Shown: piece after piece, positions 20,604 through 27,366 of the stretch
Layout of the letters: every line of letters begins with the position of its first letter
How positions within the stretch are numbered: the stretch's first letter is position 1
Made by a program: the position numbers and the translations under genes
Notes under the pieces: model-generated
The model's database searches: none
What the model was told of the DNA's origin: nothing
The model's input: the letters and a program-made list of their open reading frames with translations, nothing else
Source of the DNA: Phycisphaerales bacterium
GTDB taxonomy: Bacteria; Planctomycetota; Phycisphaerae; SM23-33
NCBI GenBank assembly: GCA_003171235.1
Contig: PMYM01000019.1
Coordinates: forward strand, 10,375-37,740
Direction: 5' to 3'
Length of the DNA stretch: 27,366 nt

Positions 20604-21053
20604 ATGAGCAATCCGCGGGCCTCACGCCGGGCCGCACAGGGTCAGAGCGACGCTGTTTACCTGGTCATCCTGGGCGGGCTGATGATCGTCATCGCCATCC
20701 TGCTGGGCGGGCTGTGGTACAAGGAGCGCGTGCGGGCCAACCAGTTGCAGTTGGAATTGGCCGCCGCTCGTCAGGTGGGCCGGGGCGTCATCGCCAACGA
20801 TGAGCAACTCCAGCAGTTTCTTCAGCGGGTGTCGCGGGAAGCCCAAAGCCGCCCGGTCAACCGCTCTGCCCTGGCCAGCCAGCCTGTTCGGCTGGATGAC
20901 CGCCAGGTGCAGGCCCTGCGCCTGCCCGCCGAGGATGGCAGGCGACTGGGCTTCCGGAGCGGAGATGTGATCGTGGTGGATGAATCGCCCGCCACGCAAT
21001 CCTCCCCGGCGACCCTGCCAGCCAGTATGCCCGCCCGCCAGGCGGCGGATTGA
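20604..21053 (+). CDS. Single-pass membrane protein of unknown function
   Basis: A 149-residue protein with one membrane segment (about 17-41, AVYLVILGGLMIVIAILLGG) preceded by a basic N-terminus, then a short amphipathic helix (KERVRANQLQLELAAARQVG) and a Gln/Arg-rich region. Near the C-terminus, VRLDDRQVQALRLPAEDGRR and LGFRSGDVIVVDE resemble a small beta-barrel or SpoVT-like element ('GFRSGDVIVVD'), but I do not recognise a family. The Ser/Pro/Ala tail is probably disordered. It lies 15 nt before mutM and is likely co-transcribed with it. Confidence 0.75.
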   Translation: MSNPRASRRAAQGQSDAVYLVILGGLMIVIAILLGGLWYKERVRANQLQLELAAARQVGRGVIANDEQLQQFLQRVSREAQSRPVNRSALASQPVRLDDRQVQALRLPAEDGRRLGFRSGDVIVVDESPATQSSPATLPASMPARQAAD

Positions 21054-21068
21054 TCTGAAACGGACTCC

Positions 21069-21881
21069 ATGCCAGAAGGACCGGAAGCACAGACTATCGT
21101 CACGGGCCTGCGGCCGCTGATCGGCGCGGTCATCCAGTCCGTCCACCTGGGCCGGAAGGACTTTCTCAAGACCGGCCGGCCGGGCGACCTTCAGCACCTC
21201 TGTGGCGGGCGCTTGGTCGATGTCAGCCGTCGCGGCAAGTGCGTGGTGCTGCACATAGAGAGCCGGCGGCTGCTGCTTCAGTTGGGGATGGCCGGGCGAG
21301 TGAACATTTCGGCGGCGGAAGATCCGCTGGCCGGGCACACCCACCTGGTTTTGGCCCTGGGCGACGGGCGCGAGATCCGCTACGCCAACGCCCGCCGCAT
21401 CGCCGCCGGCGTGCACCTGCTGGAGGGCGATCGGCAGGGCCCCGCCGCCGGCATGGGCCCCGAGGCCACCCAGATCACCGCTACGGAGTTCATCAGCCGG
21501 GTGGGCCGGCGAAAGGCCCCGATCAAGGCCGTGCTGCTCAACCAGTCGGTGCTGGCGGGCGTCGGCAACATCTATTCCGACGAGGCGCTTTTCCGCGCGG
21601 GCATTCGCCCTGGCCGCCGGGCCGACCGGTTGCACGCAGACCGCCTCCGCCGGCTGCACCGGGCGGTGAGGGGGGTGCTGGCGGAGGCCATCCGCGCCGG
21701 CGGCTCGACCATCAAGGGGGCCAACCCGTACGCCGGCGCCGGCGGAGAACTGGGGCAATTCACCCTGCGCCACAAGGTCTATGGCCGCTACGGCCAGAAG
21801 TGCCGCGCCTGCGGCGACACCCTGCGCCGCACCCTAATCGGCGGCCGGACAAGCACATTCTGCCCCACCTGCCAGAGCTAG
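21069..21881 (+). CDS. mutM: Formamidopyrimidine-DNA glycosylase (Fpg/MutM family)
   Basis: A 270-residue protein. Removes oxidised purines such as 8-oxoguanine and cleaves the abasic site. After Met1, Pro2 is the catalytic N-terminal residue and Glu3 follows (MPEGPE); Lys57 in RRGKCVV matches the conserved lysine of Fpg; LAGVGNIYSDEALF is the helix-two-turn-helix DNA-binding motif; the C-terminal zinc finger has Cys245, Cys248, Cys265 and Cys268 with Arg260 in the loop. Length and layout are normal. The PEGPE start (rather than PELPE) recalls Nei, but the zinc finger and the K57 region favour Fpg. It is 15 nt after the membrane protein gene; a heptamer array starts at its stop codon. Confidence 0.94.
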   Translation: MPEGPEAQTIVTGLRPLIGAVIQSVHLGRKDFLKTGRPGDLQHLCGGRLVDVSRRGKCVVLHIESRRLLLQLGMAGRVNISAAEDPLAGHTHLVLALGDGREIRYANARRIAAGVHLLEGDRQGPAAGMGPEATQITATEFISRVGRRKAPIKAVLLNQSVLAGVGNIYSDEALFRAGIRPGRRADRLHADRLRRLHRAVRGVLAEAIRAGGSTIKGANPYAGAGGELGQFTLRHKVYGRYGQKCRACGDTLRRTLIGGRTSTFCPTCQS

Positions 21882-21976
21882 GAGCCAGTAGCCAATGGAC
21901 AGTAGCCAGTAACAGGTTGTCACTGCCTATTGGTCATTGGAGACTTAGTACTGGTGGCTGGCTCCCGGCTACTGAT
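21881..21976. repeat. Long degenerate heptamer array that switches strand orientation
   Basis: From 21886 the sequence can be read in about 13 consecutive heptamers. The first four follow CARTRNM (CAGTAGC, CAATGGA, CAGTAGC, CAGTAAC), and later ones follow NAYTGNN (CACTGCC, TATTGGT, CATTGGA, TACTGGT, TACTGAT), close to the reverse complement. The ends GGAGCCAG (21881-21888) and CTGGCTCC (21958-21965) form an 8-bp inverted repeat, so the transcript could fold and act as a 3' end for mutM. Confidence 0.7.
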
Positions 21977-22062
21977 TCCACTCGTTCACATGAAACCTTT
22001 TGCCCGTTCCGGCGTCTAAGGATGCGTTGGGGTATCAAGAACAGGCGCAAAGGAGATCGAAC

Positions 22063-24579
22063 ATGGTGCGTGCAATTCTGGTGGTTATGGTCCTGGCCCT
22101 CTCGTTCATGCCGGCAGTAGTGGTTGCGGCGCCGACGCCGCAAGCCGGGCCGCCCAAGATCACCCAGGGCTGCCTGCAGGCCGTCACCCCCGAAGGCAAA
22201 CCGCTGGGCGACTGCCCCCTCAAGCACACCGACGTCAAGGCCGACATCTCGGGCATGGTCGCCCGCGTCACCGTCGTGCAGGAGTTCGAGAACCCCTTTA
22301 AGGACAAGATCGAGGCGGTTTACGTCTTCCCCCTGGGGGCCTCGGCCGCCGTTGACGACATGACCATGAAGACCGGCGAGCGGACCATCCGCGGCATTAT
22401 CAAGCGGCGCGAAGAGGCCCGGGCGATCTACGAAGAGGCCAAGCGCACCGGCCACGTCGCCAGCCTGCTGGACCAGGAGCGGCCAAACATCTTCACCCAG
22501 TCGGTGGCCAACATCGAGCCGGGCAAGGGCGTAACCGTCACCATCTCCTACGTCGAACTGCTCAGCTATGAGGACGGCCTGTACCGCTTCGCCTTCCCCA
22601 TGGTCGTGGGCCCGCGGTATATCCCCGGCAACGCCACTGGCGGAGAGGGCCTGGGCTTCGCCCCCGACACCGACCAGGTGCCCGACGCCTCCAAGATCAC
22701 CCCGCCGGTCACCCCCGAGGGCACCCGCGCCGGGCATGACATTTCCCTGGCCGTCACCGTCAACGCCGGGCGCGAGATCAAGGAGCTTAAGAGTCGCCAG
22801 CATCAGGTCAAGAGCGACTACATCGACCCCCAGCACTTCTCAGCCAAGGTCGAACTGACCAACCAGAGCGAAATTCCCAACAAGGACTTCGTGCTGGAGT
22901 TCTCCACCCTGGAGGAGGCCGTCAGCGACGCCCTCCTGACCAGCCTGGACAAGCGCGGCGGGTTCTTCACCCTCATCCTCCAGCCGCCCAAGAAGGTCAA
23001 GCCTGCGGACATCGTGCCGCGCGAGATCATCTTCGTCATCGACACCTCCGGCAGCCAGCAGGGTTTCCCCATCGAGATATCCAAGACCATCATGCGCAAG
23101 GCCATCGACGGGCTGCGCCCCAAGGACACCTTCAACCTCATCACCTTCTCGGGCGCTACCCGCATCTTCTGGGAAAAGCCGCGCGAGAACACCCAGGAGA
23201 ACCGCAAGGAGGCCCTGGCCTTCCTGGATAAGCTCGAAGGCGGCGGCGGCACCGAGATGATGAAGGCCATTAACGCCGCCTTGGGCGGCGAGCACGAGAA
23301 GGACAAGGTCCGCATCGTCGCCTTCTTCACCGACGGCTACGTCGGCAACGATATGGAGATCATCGACGCCGTGCAGAAGAACGCCCTCACCAGCCGGGTG
23401 TTCTCCTTCGGCATCGGCACCAGCGTCAACCGCTACCTGCTGGACAACATGGCCCGCGCCGGCAGGGGCGAAGTGGAATATGCCCTGAATAAGGACGAGG
23501 GCGAGAAAGCGGCCAAGAAGTTCTATGAACGCATCGACGCACCGGTGCTCACCGACATATCCATCGACTACGGCGAGCTGGCCAAGGCCTTCGATCCCAA
23601 GGAACTCTTCCCGCAACTGGCGCCCGACTTGTTCAGCGTCAAGCCGCTGGTGATCTTCGGGCGCTACACCCCGGGCGAGAAGCCCATCGTCGGCGAGATA
23701 ACCATCAAGGGCAAGACGGCAGTGGGGGACTACTCGCGCAAGCTCAAGGTCACGCTGCCGGCCTCTACCGGCGGCAGCACCGCCATCGCCAGCATGTGGG
23801 CCCGGGCCAACGTGGAAAACCTGATGAACGGCGACCTCAAGGGCGCCCAAGCCGGCCAGCCCGACCCGGCCGTCAAGGAGAAGGTCATCGGCCTGGGGCT
23901 CTCCTACAACCTCATGACCCAGTACACCAGTTTTGTAGCCGTTGAGGAGAAGATCGTCACCGATGGCGGCCAGCCCAGGACGGTGGCCGTGCCGGTGGAG
24001 ATGCCCGAGGGCGTCAGCTACGAGGGTGTCTTTGGCAGTGACCTGAAGGAGCAAGCGAGATTTGGGGCGTTCGCCCAGGGCGGCGGCGGGAGAATGGCGA
24101 TGGCGTCGGCCATGCCCCTGGCGCAGGCCGCGAGCGCGCCGCCGGCCGGAAGTTCGACTTACCTGCCCGCCAAAATGGAAAGTCCCGACAAACCCGCCTC
24201 CGCCCCGACCGGAGGCAGCCTCAAGGACCGGGTCGGAGCCATCCGCGACGACAAGCAACTCTCCGGCCAAGAGAAGCGCCAGAAGATCGCCGAGCTGAAA
24301 CTGGCCAAGGGCCTGCAGGGCCTGGACAAAAAGCTCGACAAGGACGGCAACTACGCCAAGGACGACGTGACGGTCAAGAAAGGCCGGGTGGAGATCGAAG
24401 TCTACCTGACTGACCTGGACGAAAAGACCCTCAAGGCCCTGGCCGACTTGGGCTTCAAGAAGCTGACCACCTCCGACTCGCTCAAGGTGGCGCTGGGCAG
24501 CATCGAGGCGGCCAAGCTGGAAGACCTGGCCCAACTGGACGTGGTGAAGTCCGTCAAACCGCCGATCAAGTTTGATTGA
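22063..24579 (+). CDS. Secreted VIT and von Willebrand factor A domain protein
   Basis: 838 residues from the ATG at 22063, which has AAAGGAGA 8 nt upstream. Residues 1-24 are a Sec signal peptide ending AAPTPQAGPP. A VIT domain (about 35-165) shows VKADISGMVARVTVVQEFEN, then VYVFPLGASAAVDDM and REEARAIYEEAKRTGHVASL, the standard VIT pattern. The vWA domain (about 320-500) has the complete MIDAS motif DTSGS (327-331), with GGTEM for the MIDAS Thr and FTDGY for the MIDAS Asp. After about 560 the chain turns to a long linker. Near the end, VEIEVYLTDLDEKTLKALAD and LEDLAQLDVVKSVKPP resemble the propeptide-like domain of subtilase families. It binds a ligand or a partner protein through the metal site and is exported. 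No catalytic domain. Probably transcribed alone; followed by a terminator-like hairpin. Confidence 0.92.
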   Translation: MVRAILVVMVLALSFMPAVVVAAPTPQAGPPKITQGCLQAVTPEGKPLGDCPLKHTDVKADISGMVARVTVVQEFENPFKDKIEAVYVFPLGASAAVDDMTMKTGERTIRGIIKRREEARAIYEEAKRTGHVASLLDQERPNIFTQSVANIEPGKGVTVTISYVELLSYEDGLYRFAFPMVVGPRYIPGNATGGEGLGFAPDTDQVPDASKITPPVTPEGTRAGHDISLAVTVNAGREIKELKSRQHQVKSDYIDPQHFSAKVELTNQSEIPNKDFVLEFSTLEEAVSDALLTSLDKRGGFFTLILQPPKKVKPADIVPREIIFVIDTSGSQQGFPIEISKTIMRKAIDGLRPKDTFNLITFSGATRIFWEKPRENTQENRKEALAFLDKLEGGGGTEMMKAINAALGGEHEKDKVRIVAFFTDGYVGNDMEIIDAVQKNALTSRVFSFGIGTSVNRYLLDNMARAGRGEVEYALNKDEGEKAAKKFYERIDAPVLTDISIDYGELAKAFDPKELFPQLAPDLFSVKPLVIFGRYTPGEKPIVGEITIKGKTAVGDYSRKLKVTLPASTGGSTAIASMWARANVENLMNGDLKGAQAGQPDPAVKEKVIGLGLSYNLMTQYTSFVAVEEKIVTDGGQPRTVAVPVEMPEGVSYEGVFGSDLKEQARFGAFAQGGGGRMAMASAMPLAQAASAPPAGSSTYLPAKMESPDKPASAPTGGSLKDRVGAIRDDKQLSGQEKRQKIAELKLAKGLQGLDKKLDKDGNYAKDDVTVKKGRVEIEVYLTDLDEKTLKALADLGFKKLTTSDSLKVALGSIEAAKLEDLAQLDVVKSVKPPIKFD

Positions 24580-24615
24580 CAACAGACCGGGACGCAATGA
24601 GACTGTAGACTATCA

Positions 24616-24655
24616 GGCTGTTGGACTGCCGGGGACAACCCGCGGCCCAACAGCC
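24616..24655 (+). terminator. Candidate terminator after the VIT/vWA gene
   Basis: GGCTGTTGG (24616-24624) and CCAACAGCC (24647-24655) pair over nine bases, with an inner CGGG/CCCG stem in the 22-nt loop. The following TTTGG gives only a weak U-tract. Confidence 0.5.
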
Positions 24656-24704
24656 TTTGGCTATTGTGTTGAGTTTCCTGTATCGAGTTTGGGGCGTCAG
24701 GCAC

Positions 24705-27296
24705 ATGGCAAGGATATTCTTCATCCTGTCCGCGTTGGCAACGCTGCTGCCGGTATTGGCCCAGACCTCCTCGGGCTTGCCCAAGGCCGCCGCCACCTCC
24801 TTGGCCGGCGATCTGCAGAAGCGGATTGACAAGGCCATCGCCGACCTGGGGGCCGACCAGTGGAAGACGCGCGAGGAGGCGGAGGAAACCCTGCGTTCGA
24901 TTGGCCTGCCGGCCATGCCCGCCCTGCGCCAGGCGCTAAGCAGCCCCGACGCCGAAGTCGCCCACCGCGCGCGGCGCTGCCTGGACAGCATAAAATTCGG
25001 CCTGGCCAGCGACACCCCCTCCGACATCGTCGCCCTTGTCGATTCCTTCCGCAGCGGCAACATCCCCAAAGACACGTTGATCTCCTCCCTGCTTGGCAAG
25101 GGTCAGCCGGGGGTCAAGGTGCTGCTGGCGATCTGGACGGCCGAGCCCGAGGACCGCCAGTTCGCCCGGGCCATCGCCACCGCCGCCGGCAAGATTCTGC
25201 CGGTCATACTGGAGCAGGATCAACTCGACCGGGCGGATGACCTGCTGGCCGAAATGGCCCGCAGCGACTCGGCCAGCAACGAGAGCGGGCGGCATTACGC
25301 CGCTTGGTCGGCCCTGCGCGGCACCACCACGCAGGCCATAGGCAAGCTACAGATCTGGACCTTGGTGGAAGACCACCGCGGCGAGGCGAAGGCCGCCTGG
25401 CGGGTGCTGGCCTACCTGCATCGCGCCAATGGCGATCTGGCCAAGGCCCAAGATGCCGCCCGCAACAGTGGCGACGCGGAGTTGCTCAAGGCCATCCTCT
25501 TTGAACGCAGCGACTGGAAGAGCCTGGTTCCGCTGAAACTGGCCGAGCCGGAACTAGCGCCCTCGGTCGGGGCATCGGCCCAGATCGAGCGGCTGGGCTA
25601 CACGGCCACCTGGCACCGCCTCGCCGGCGACGCCGCCGCCTTTGGGCAGGACTGCGACAACATCCACAAGTTCGTCGGGGAGAATCCCCAGCAGGCCTTC
25701 TTCGGCGTCGAGGCCATGCTGGTCAACGAGCGGCCGGAGGATGCCCTGGCGCTAATGGCCGGCGCCGACAATTCCGCCCTGGCCTTTGAATTCCTGGCCG
25801 GCCAGATGGACTACGCCCGCGCCTTTGCCCTGCTGGACAAGGCCCCGCCCGACAAGTCCGATAACATGAACCTTTACCTGGCTGCGGCTCGGCTGCAGGC
25901 CCACATGGGCTCAGCCGACGAGGCGGCCAGGACGCTCAAGGGGCTGGAAGGCGTGGCCGGCGACAATCCGGACCTGAACAGCCGCCTTCAGGCCGCGCGT
26001 AAAGAACTGTTCCCCAGCAAGGCAGAGCGGATCGAGTTTCGATACCGCGGCCTATTCCCCGCGCCGCTGAGGGTTCCGCTGGATCTGCTGGGGCCGGTAA
26101 ATGACGAGAACCTCGACACGCTGGACGCGCTGCTGGGCGGCAGGGCAAGCGATTCCCAGATTCAGCAGATGCTTAATACCTTGCGCGCCAGTTCGCCGGC
26201 CGAGAAACCGGCGCGATACCCGGCGGCCATCGCCATCCTCCGTGCCAACAAGCAGTCCGACCAGGCCCTGACAATTGCCAAGACCTACGCCGAAATGGGC
26301 GTGCAGGACGCCGCGCGGGCAAAGTTCCTGGGGGATTTCTACCTTCAGGTCGGTCAGTACGCCTTGGCCGCCGAGCACTATCGCGCCAGATTCGACGCTG
26401 CCGGGCGGACCCTAGGCCCGGCCCTGGGGTCGTGCGTGGATCGCTACCTGCTGGGACTGGCGCTATCCAAGAGCGGGCAGGCCCAGGAGGGCGAAAAGCT
26501 CATGCAGCAGGCTTGGCTGGTGACCTGGCAGGAGGACAGCCTGCGAAACGACCTGCTGGACGAATTCCGCCGCCGGGGCCTGCGCGAACCATATCGCCGC
26601 CTGTTGGAGATCCAGCAGCGATGCTGCCAGTTCCGCAGTTATCCCTGGCAGGTGGCGACCATGCGGATGGCTGACGAGTTGGCCCAGGAGGGCAAGTTCT
26701 TTGAAGCCGCCGCCGCCCGCGAGCACCTGCGGCTGGGGTGGCTGGACCTGAACGTCTTTGCCGGCTCGGTTGACCGCTACCTGGGAGTTGCCGGCAAGTT
26801 GCACGCCGACCGCGCCCGAGGCCACCTGGCACAGAAGCAGTTCGCCCAGGCACTGGAAGAAGCCCGTCTCTGCCAGAAGCTCAATCCCTCCGACATCGAC
26901 GTGATTATCGACGCCGCGCGGGCCCTGGACCGCGCCGGCCAGAAGGACCAGGCCCAGGCCCTGATGGAAAAGACCCGCGACATCACCGCCGCCGCCATCG
27001 AACGCTTCCCCGGCAGCGCCGAGCTGCGCAACCGCCAGGCCTGGCTGTTGGTCCGTTGCCGGCGCCAGTTGGACCTGGCCCTGGAGCAGGCCTCCAAGGC
27101 GGCGGAGCTGGAAAAAGACAATCCTGCCGTCCTGGACACGCTGGCCGAAGTCCACTTCCAGCGCGGCCAGCAGGCCAAGGCCGTCGAGCTGGGCCAGCGC
27201 TGCGTGGAACTTGCCGGCCAAGAGCAGTATTACCGCAGGCAACTCGATCGCTTCCGCCAGGGCCGGCCTGACCAGGACATCCCTTCCCGGCCTTAA
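24705..27296 (+). CDS. Secreted HEAT/TPR-repeat protein of unknown function
   Basis: 863 residues from the ATG at 24705; a TTG 84 nt upstream in frame would add a non-conserved leader. The N-terminus MARIFFILSALATLLPVLAQ is a signal peptide. Residues 30-90 hold a HEAT-like helical pair (TREEAEETLRSIGLPAMPAL, then VAHRARRCLDSIKFG), as in damage- and wear-type HEAT proteins that carry this 'SIGLPAMPALRQAL' phrase. The rest is a long alpha-solenoid with TPR-like helices; the clearest units are near the C-terminus (FAQALEEARLCQKLNPSDID, then LDLALEQASKAAELEKDNPA and AKAVELGQRCVELAGQ). No enzymatic motif seen. Such proteins work as periplasmic scaffolds. It follows the VIT/vWA gene in the same direction, with a terminator-like hairpin between them. 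A perfect palindrome overlaps its stop codon. Confidence 0.86.
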   Translation: MARIFFILSALATLLPVLAQTSSGLPKAAATSLAGDLQKRIDKAIADLGADQWKTREEAEETLRSIGLPAMPALRQALSSPDAEVAHRARRCLDSIKFGLASDTPSDIVALVDSFRSGNIPKDTLISSLLGKGQPGVKVLLAIWTAEPEDRQFARAIATAAGKILPVILEQDQLDRADDLLAEMARSDSASNESGRHYAAWSALRGTTTQAIGKLQIWTLVEDHRGEAKAAWRVLAYLHRANGDLAKAQDAARNSGDAELLKAILFERSDWKSLVPLKLAEPELAPSVGASAQIERLGYTATWHRLAGDAAAFGQDCDNIHKFVGENPQQAFFGVEAMLVNERPEDALALMAGADNSALAFEFLAGQMDYARAFALLDKAPPDKSDNMNLYLAAARLQAHMGSADEAARTLKGLEGVAGDNPDLNSRLQAARKELFPSKAERIEFRYRGLFPAPLRVPLDLLGPVNDENLDTLDALLGGRASDSQIQQMLNTLRASSPAEKPARYPAAIAILRANKQSDQALTIAKTYAEMGVQDAARAKFLGDFYLQVGQYALAAEHYRARFDAAGRTLGPALGSCVDRYLLGLALSKSGQAQEGEKLMQQAWLVTWQEDSLRNDLLDEFRRRGLREPYRRLLEIQQRCCQFRSYPWQVATMRMADELAQEGKFFEAAAAREHLRLGWLDLNVFAGSVDRYLGVAGKLHADRARGHLAQKQFAQALEEARLCQKLNPSDIDVIIDAARALDRAGQKDQAQALMEKTRDITAAAIERFPGSAELRNRQAWLLVRCRRQLDLALEQASKAAELEKDNPAVLDTLAEVHFQRGQQAKAVELGQRCVELAGQEQYYRRQLDRFRQGRPDQDIPSRP

Positions 27297-27302
27297 GGCC
27301 GG
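27287..27302. terminator. Perfect 16-bp palindrome across the stop codon of the TPR gene
   Basis: CCGGCCTTAAGGCCGG is self-complementary and contains the TAA stop. The loop-free palindrome could form a cruciform or a 3' end structure; no T-tract follows. Confidence 0.35.
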
Positions 27303-27323
27303 AAAGGCGGCTAATCAACAGAG

Positions 27324-27366
27324 GGTGAATCGGTGAATCGGTGAATCAGTAGAAGGTGAATTGGTT
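27324..27366. repeat. Octamer tandem repeat GGTGAATC, running off the right edge
   Basis: Three exact copies of GGTGAATC (27324-27347), then AGTAGAA, GGTGAATT and GGTT at the edge. The array probably continues beyond the window. Confidence 0.8.

Noticed and set aside
22840..24597. 585-codon minus-strand frame opposite the VIT/vWA gene
   Set aside because: Shadow frame of a well-supported gene, with no recognisable domain.

Overview
The window looks like a chromosome segment of a GC-rich Planctomycetota bacterium, perhaps Phycisphaerae-like. The evidence is indirect: an ECF sigma/anti-sigma operon, secreted VIT/vWA and HEAT/TPR proteins, many GTG/TTG starts, and intergenic DNA packed with palindromes and short-period tandem repeats of a style common in that phylum. 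No rRNA or tRNA gene was seen, so the taxonomy is an inference.

Left part (1-4745), minus strand: an ECF sigma factor, a zinc-finger anti-sigma factor, a membrane-anchored Spy/CpxP/CnrX-like protein and a secreted protein (cut by the window edge) form one operon resembling metal-sensing Cnr systems. A NagZ-type GH3 glycosidase and a small lipoprotein follow, separated by palindromic repeats and a GGGTTNN heptamer array. At 5006-8011 lies a visibly lower-GC restriction-modification cassette: a C5-cytosine methyltransferase with an N-terminal extension, a PD-(D/E)XK-like presumed restriction endonuclease (possibly SacI-like), and a Vsr nicking endonuclease. A perfect inverted repeat sits inside its likely promoter. 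About 950 bp of repeat-derived, non-coding DNA follows.

Centre-left (8960-11255) is the most interesting part. A secreted protein gene contains an in-frame TGA at 9455-9457, followed by 41 codons that remain coding-like up to a second TGA. A 6-bp stem-loop with a G-containing loop and an internal bulge lies 14 nt after the TGA, the expected place for a bacterial SECIS element. The next gene is selD. This points to an undescribed selenoprotein with a Sec-x3-Cys motif, co-encoded with its selenophosphate synthetase. The SelD is itself unusual: it has an N-terminal triple-CxC motif and a C-terminal AhpD/CMD-like CxxCxxxH domain in one reading frame.

Centre (11402-18316): seven tightly packed plus-strand genes (GT2, methyltransferase, GT4, methyltransferase, YbhN-type flippase-like protein, GT39/ArnT-like membrane glycosyltransferase, methyltransferase) form a probable operon for a methylated, lipid-linked surface glycan. 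Several junctions overlap by 4 nt (GTGA or TTGA).

Right part: cinA with a small zinc-ribbon membrane protein (minus strand); then on the plus strand a discoidin-domain lipoprotein, a single-pass membrane protein, mutM, a secreted VIT/vWA protein, and a secreted HEAT/TPR protein. Several genes here have a -10-like box directly before the start codon, suggesting leaderless transcripts. Heptamer, octamer and decamer tandem repeats, each with its own motif, occupy many of the gaps.
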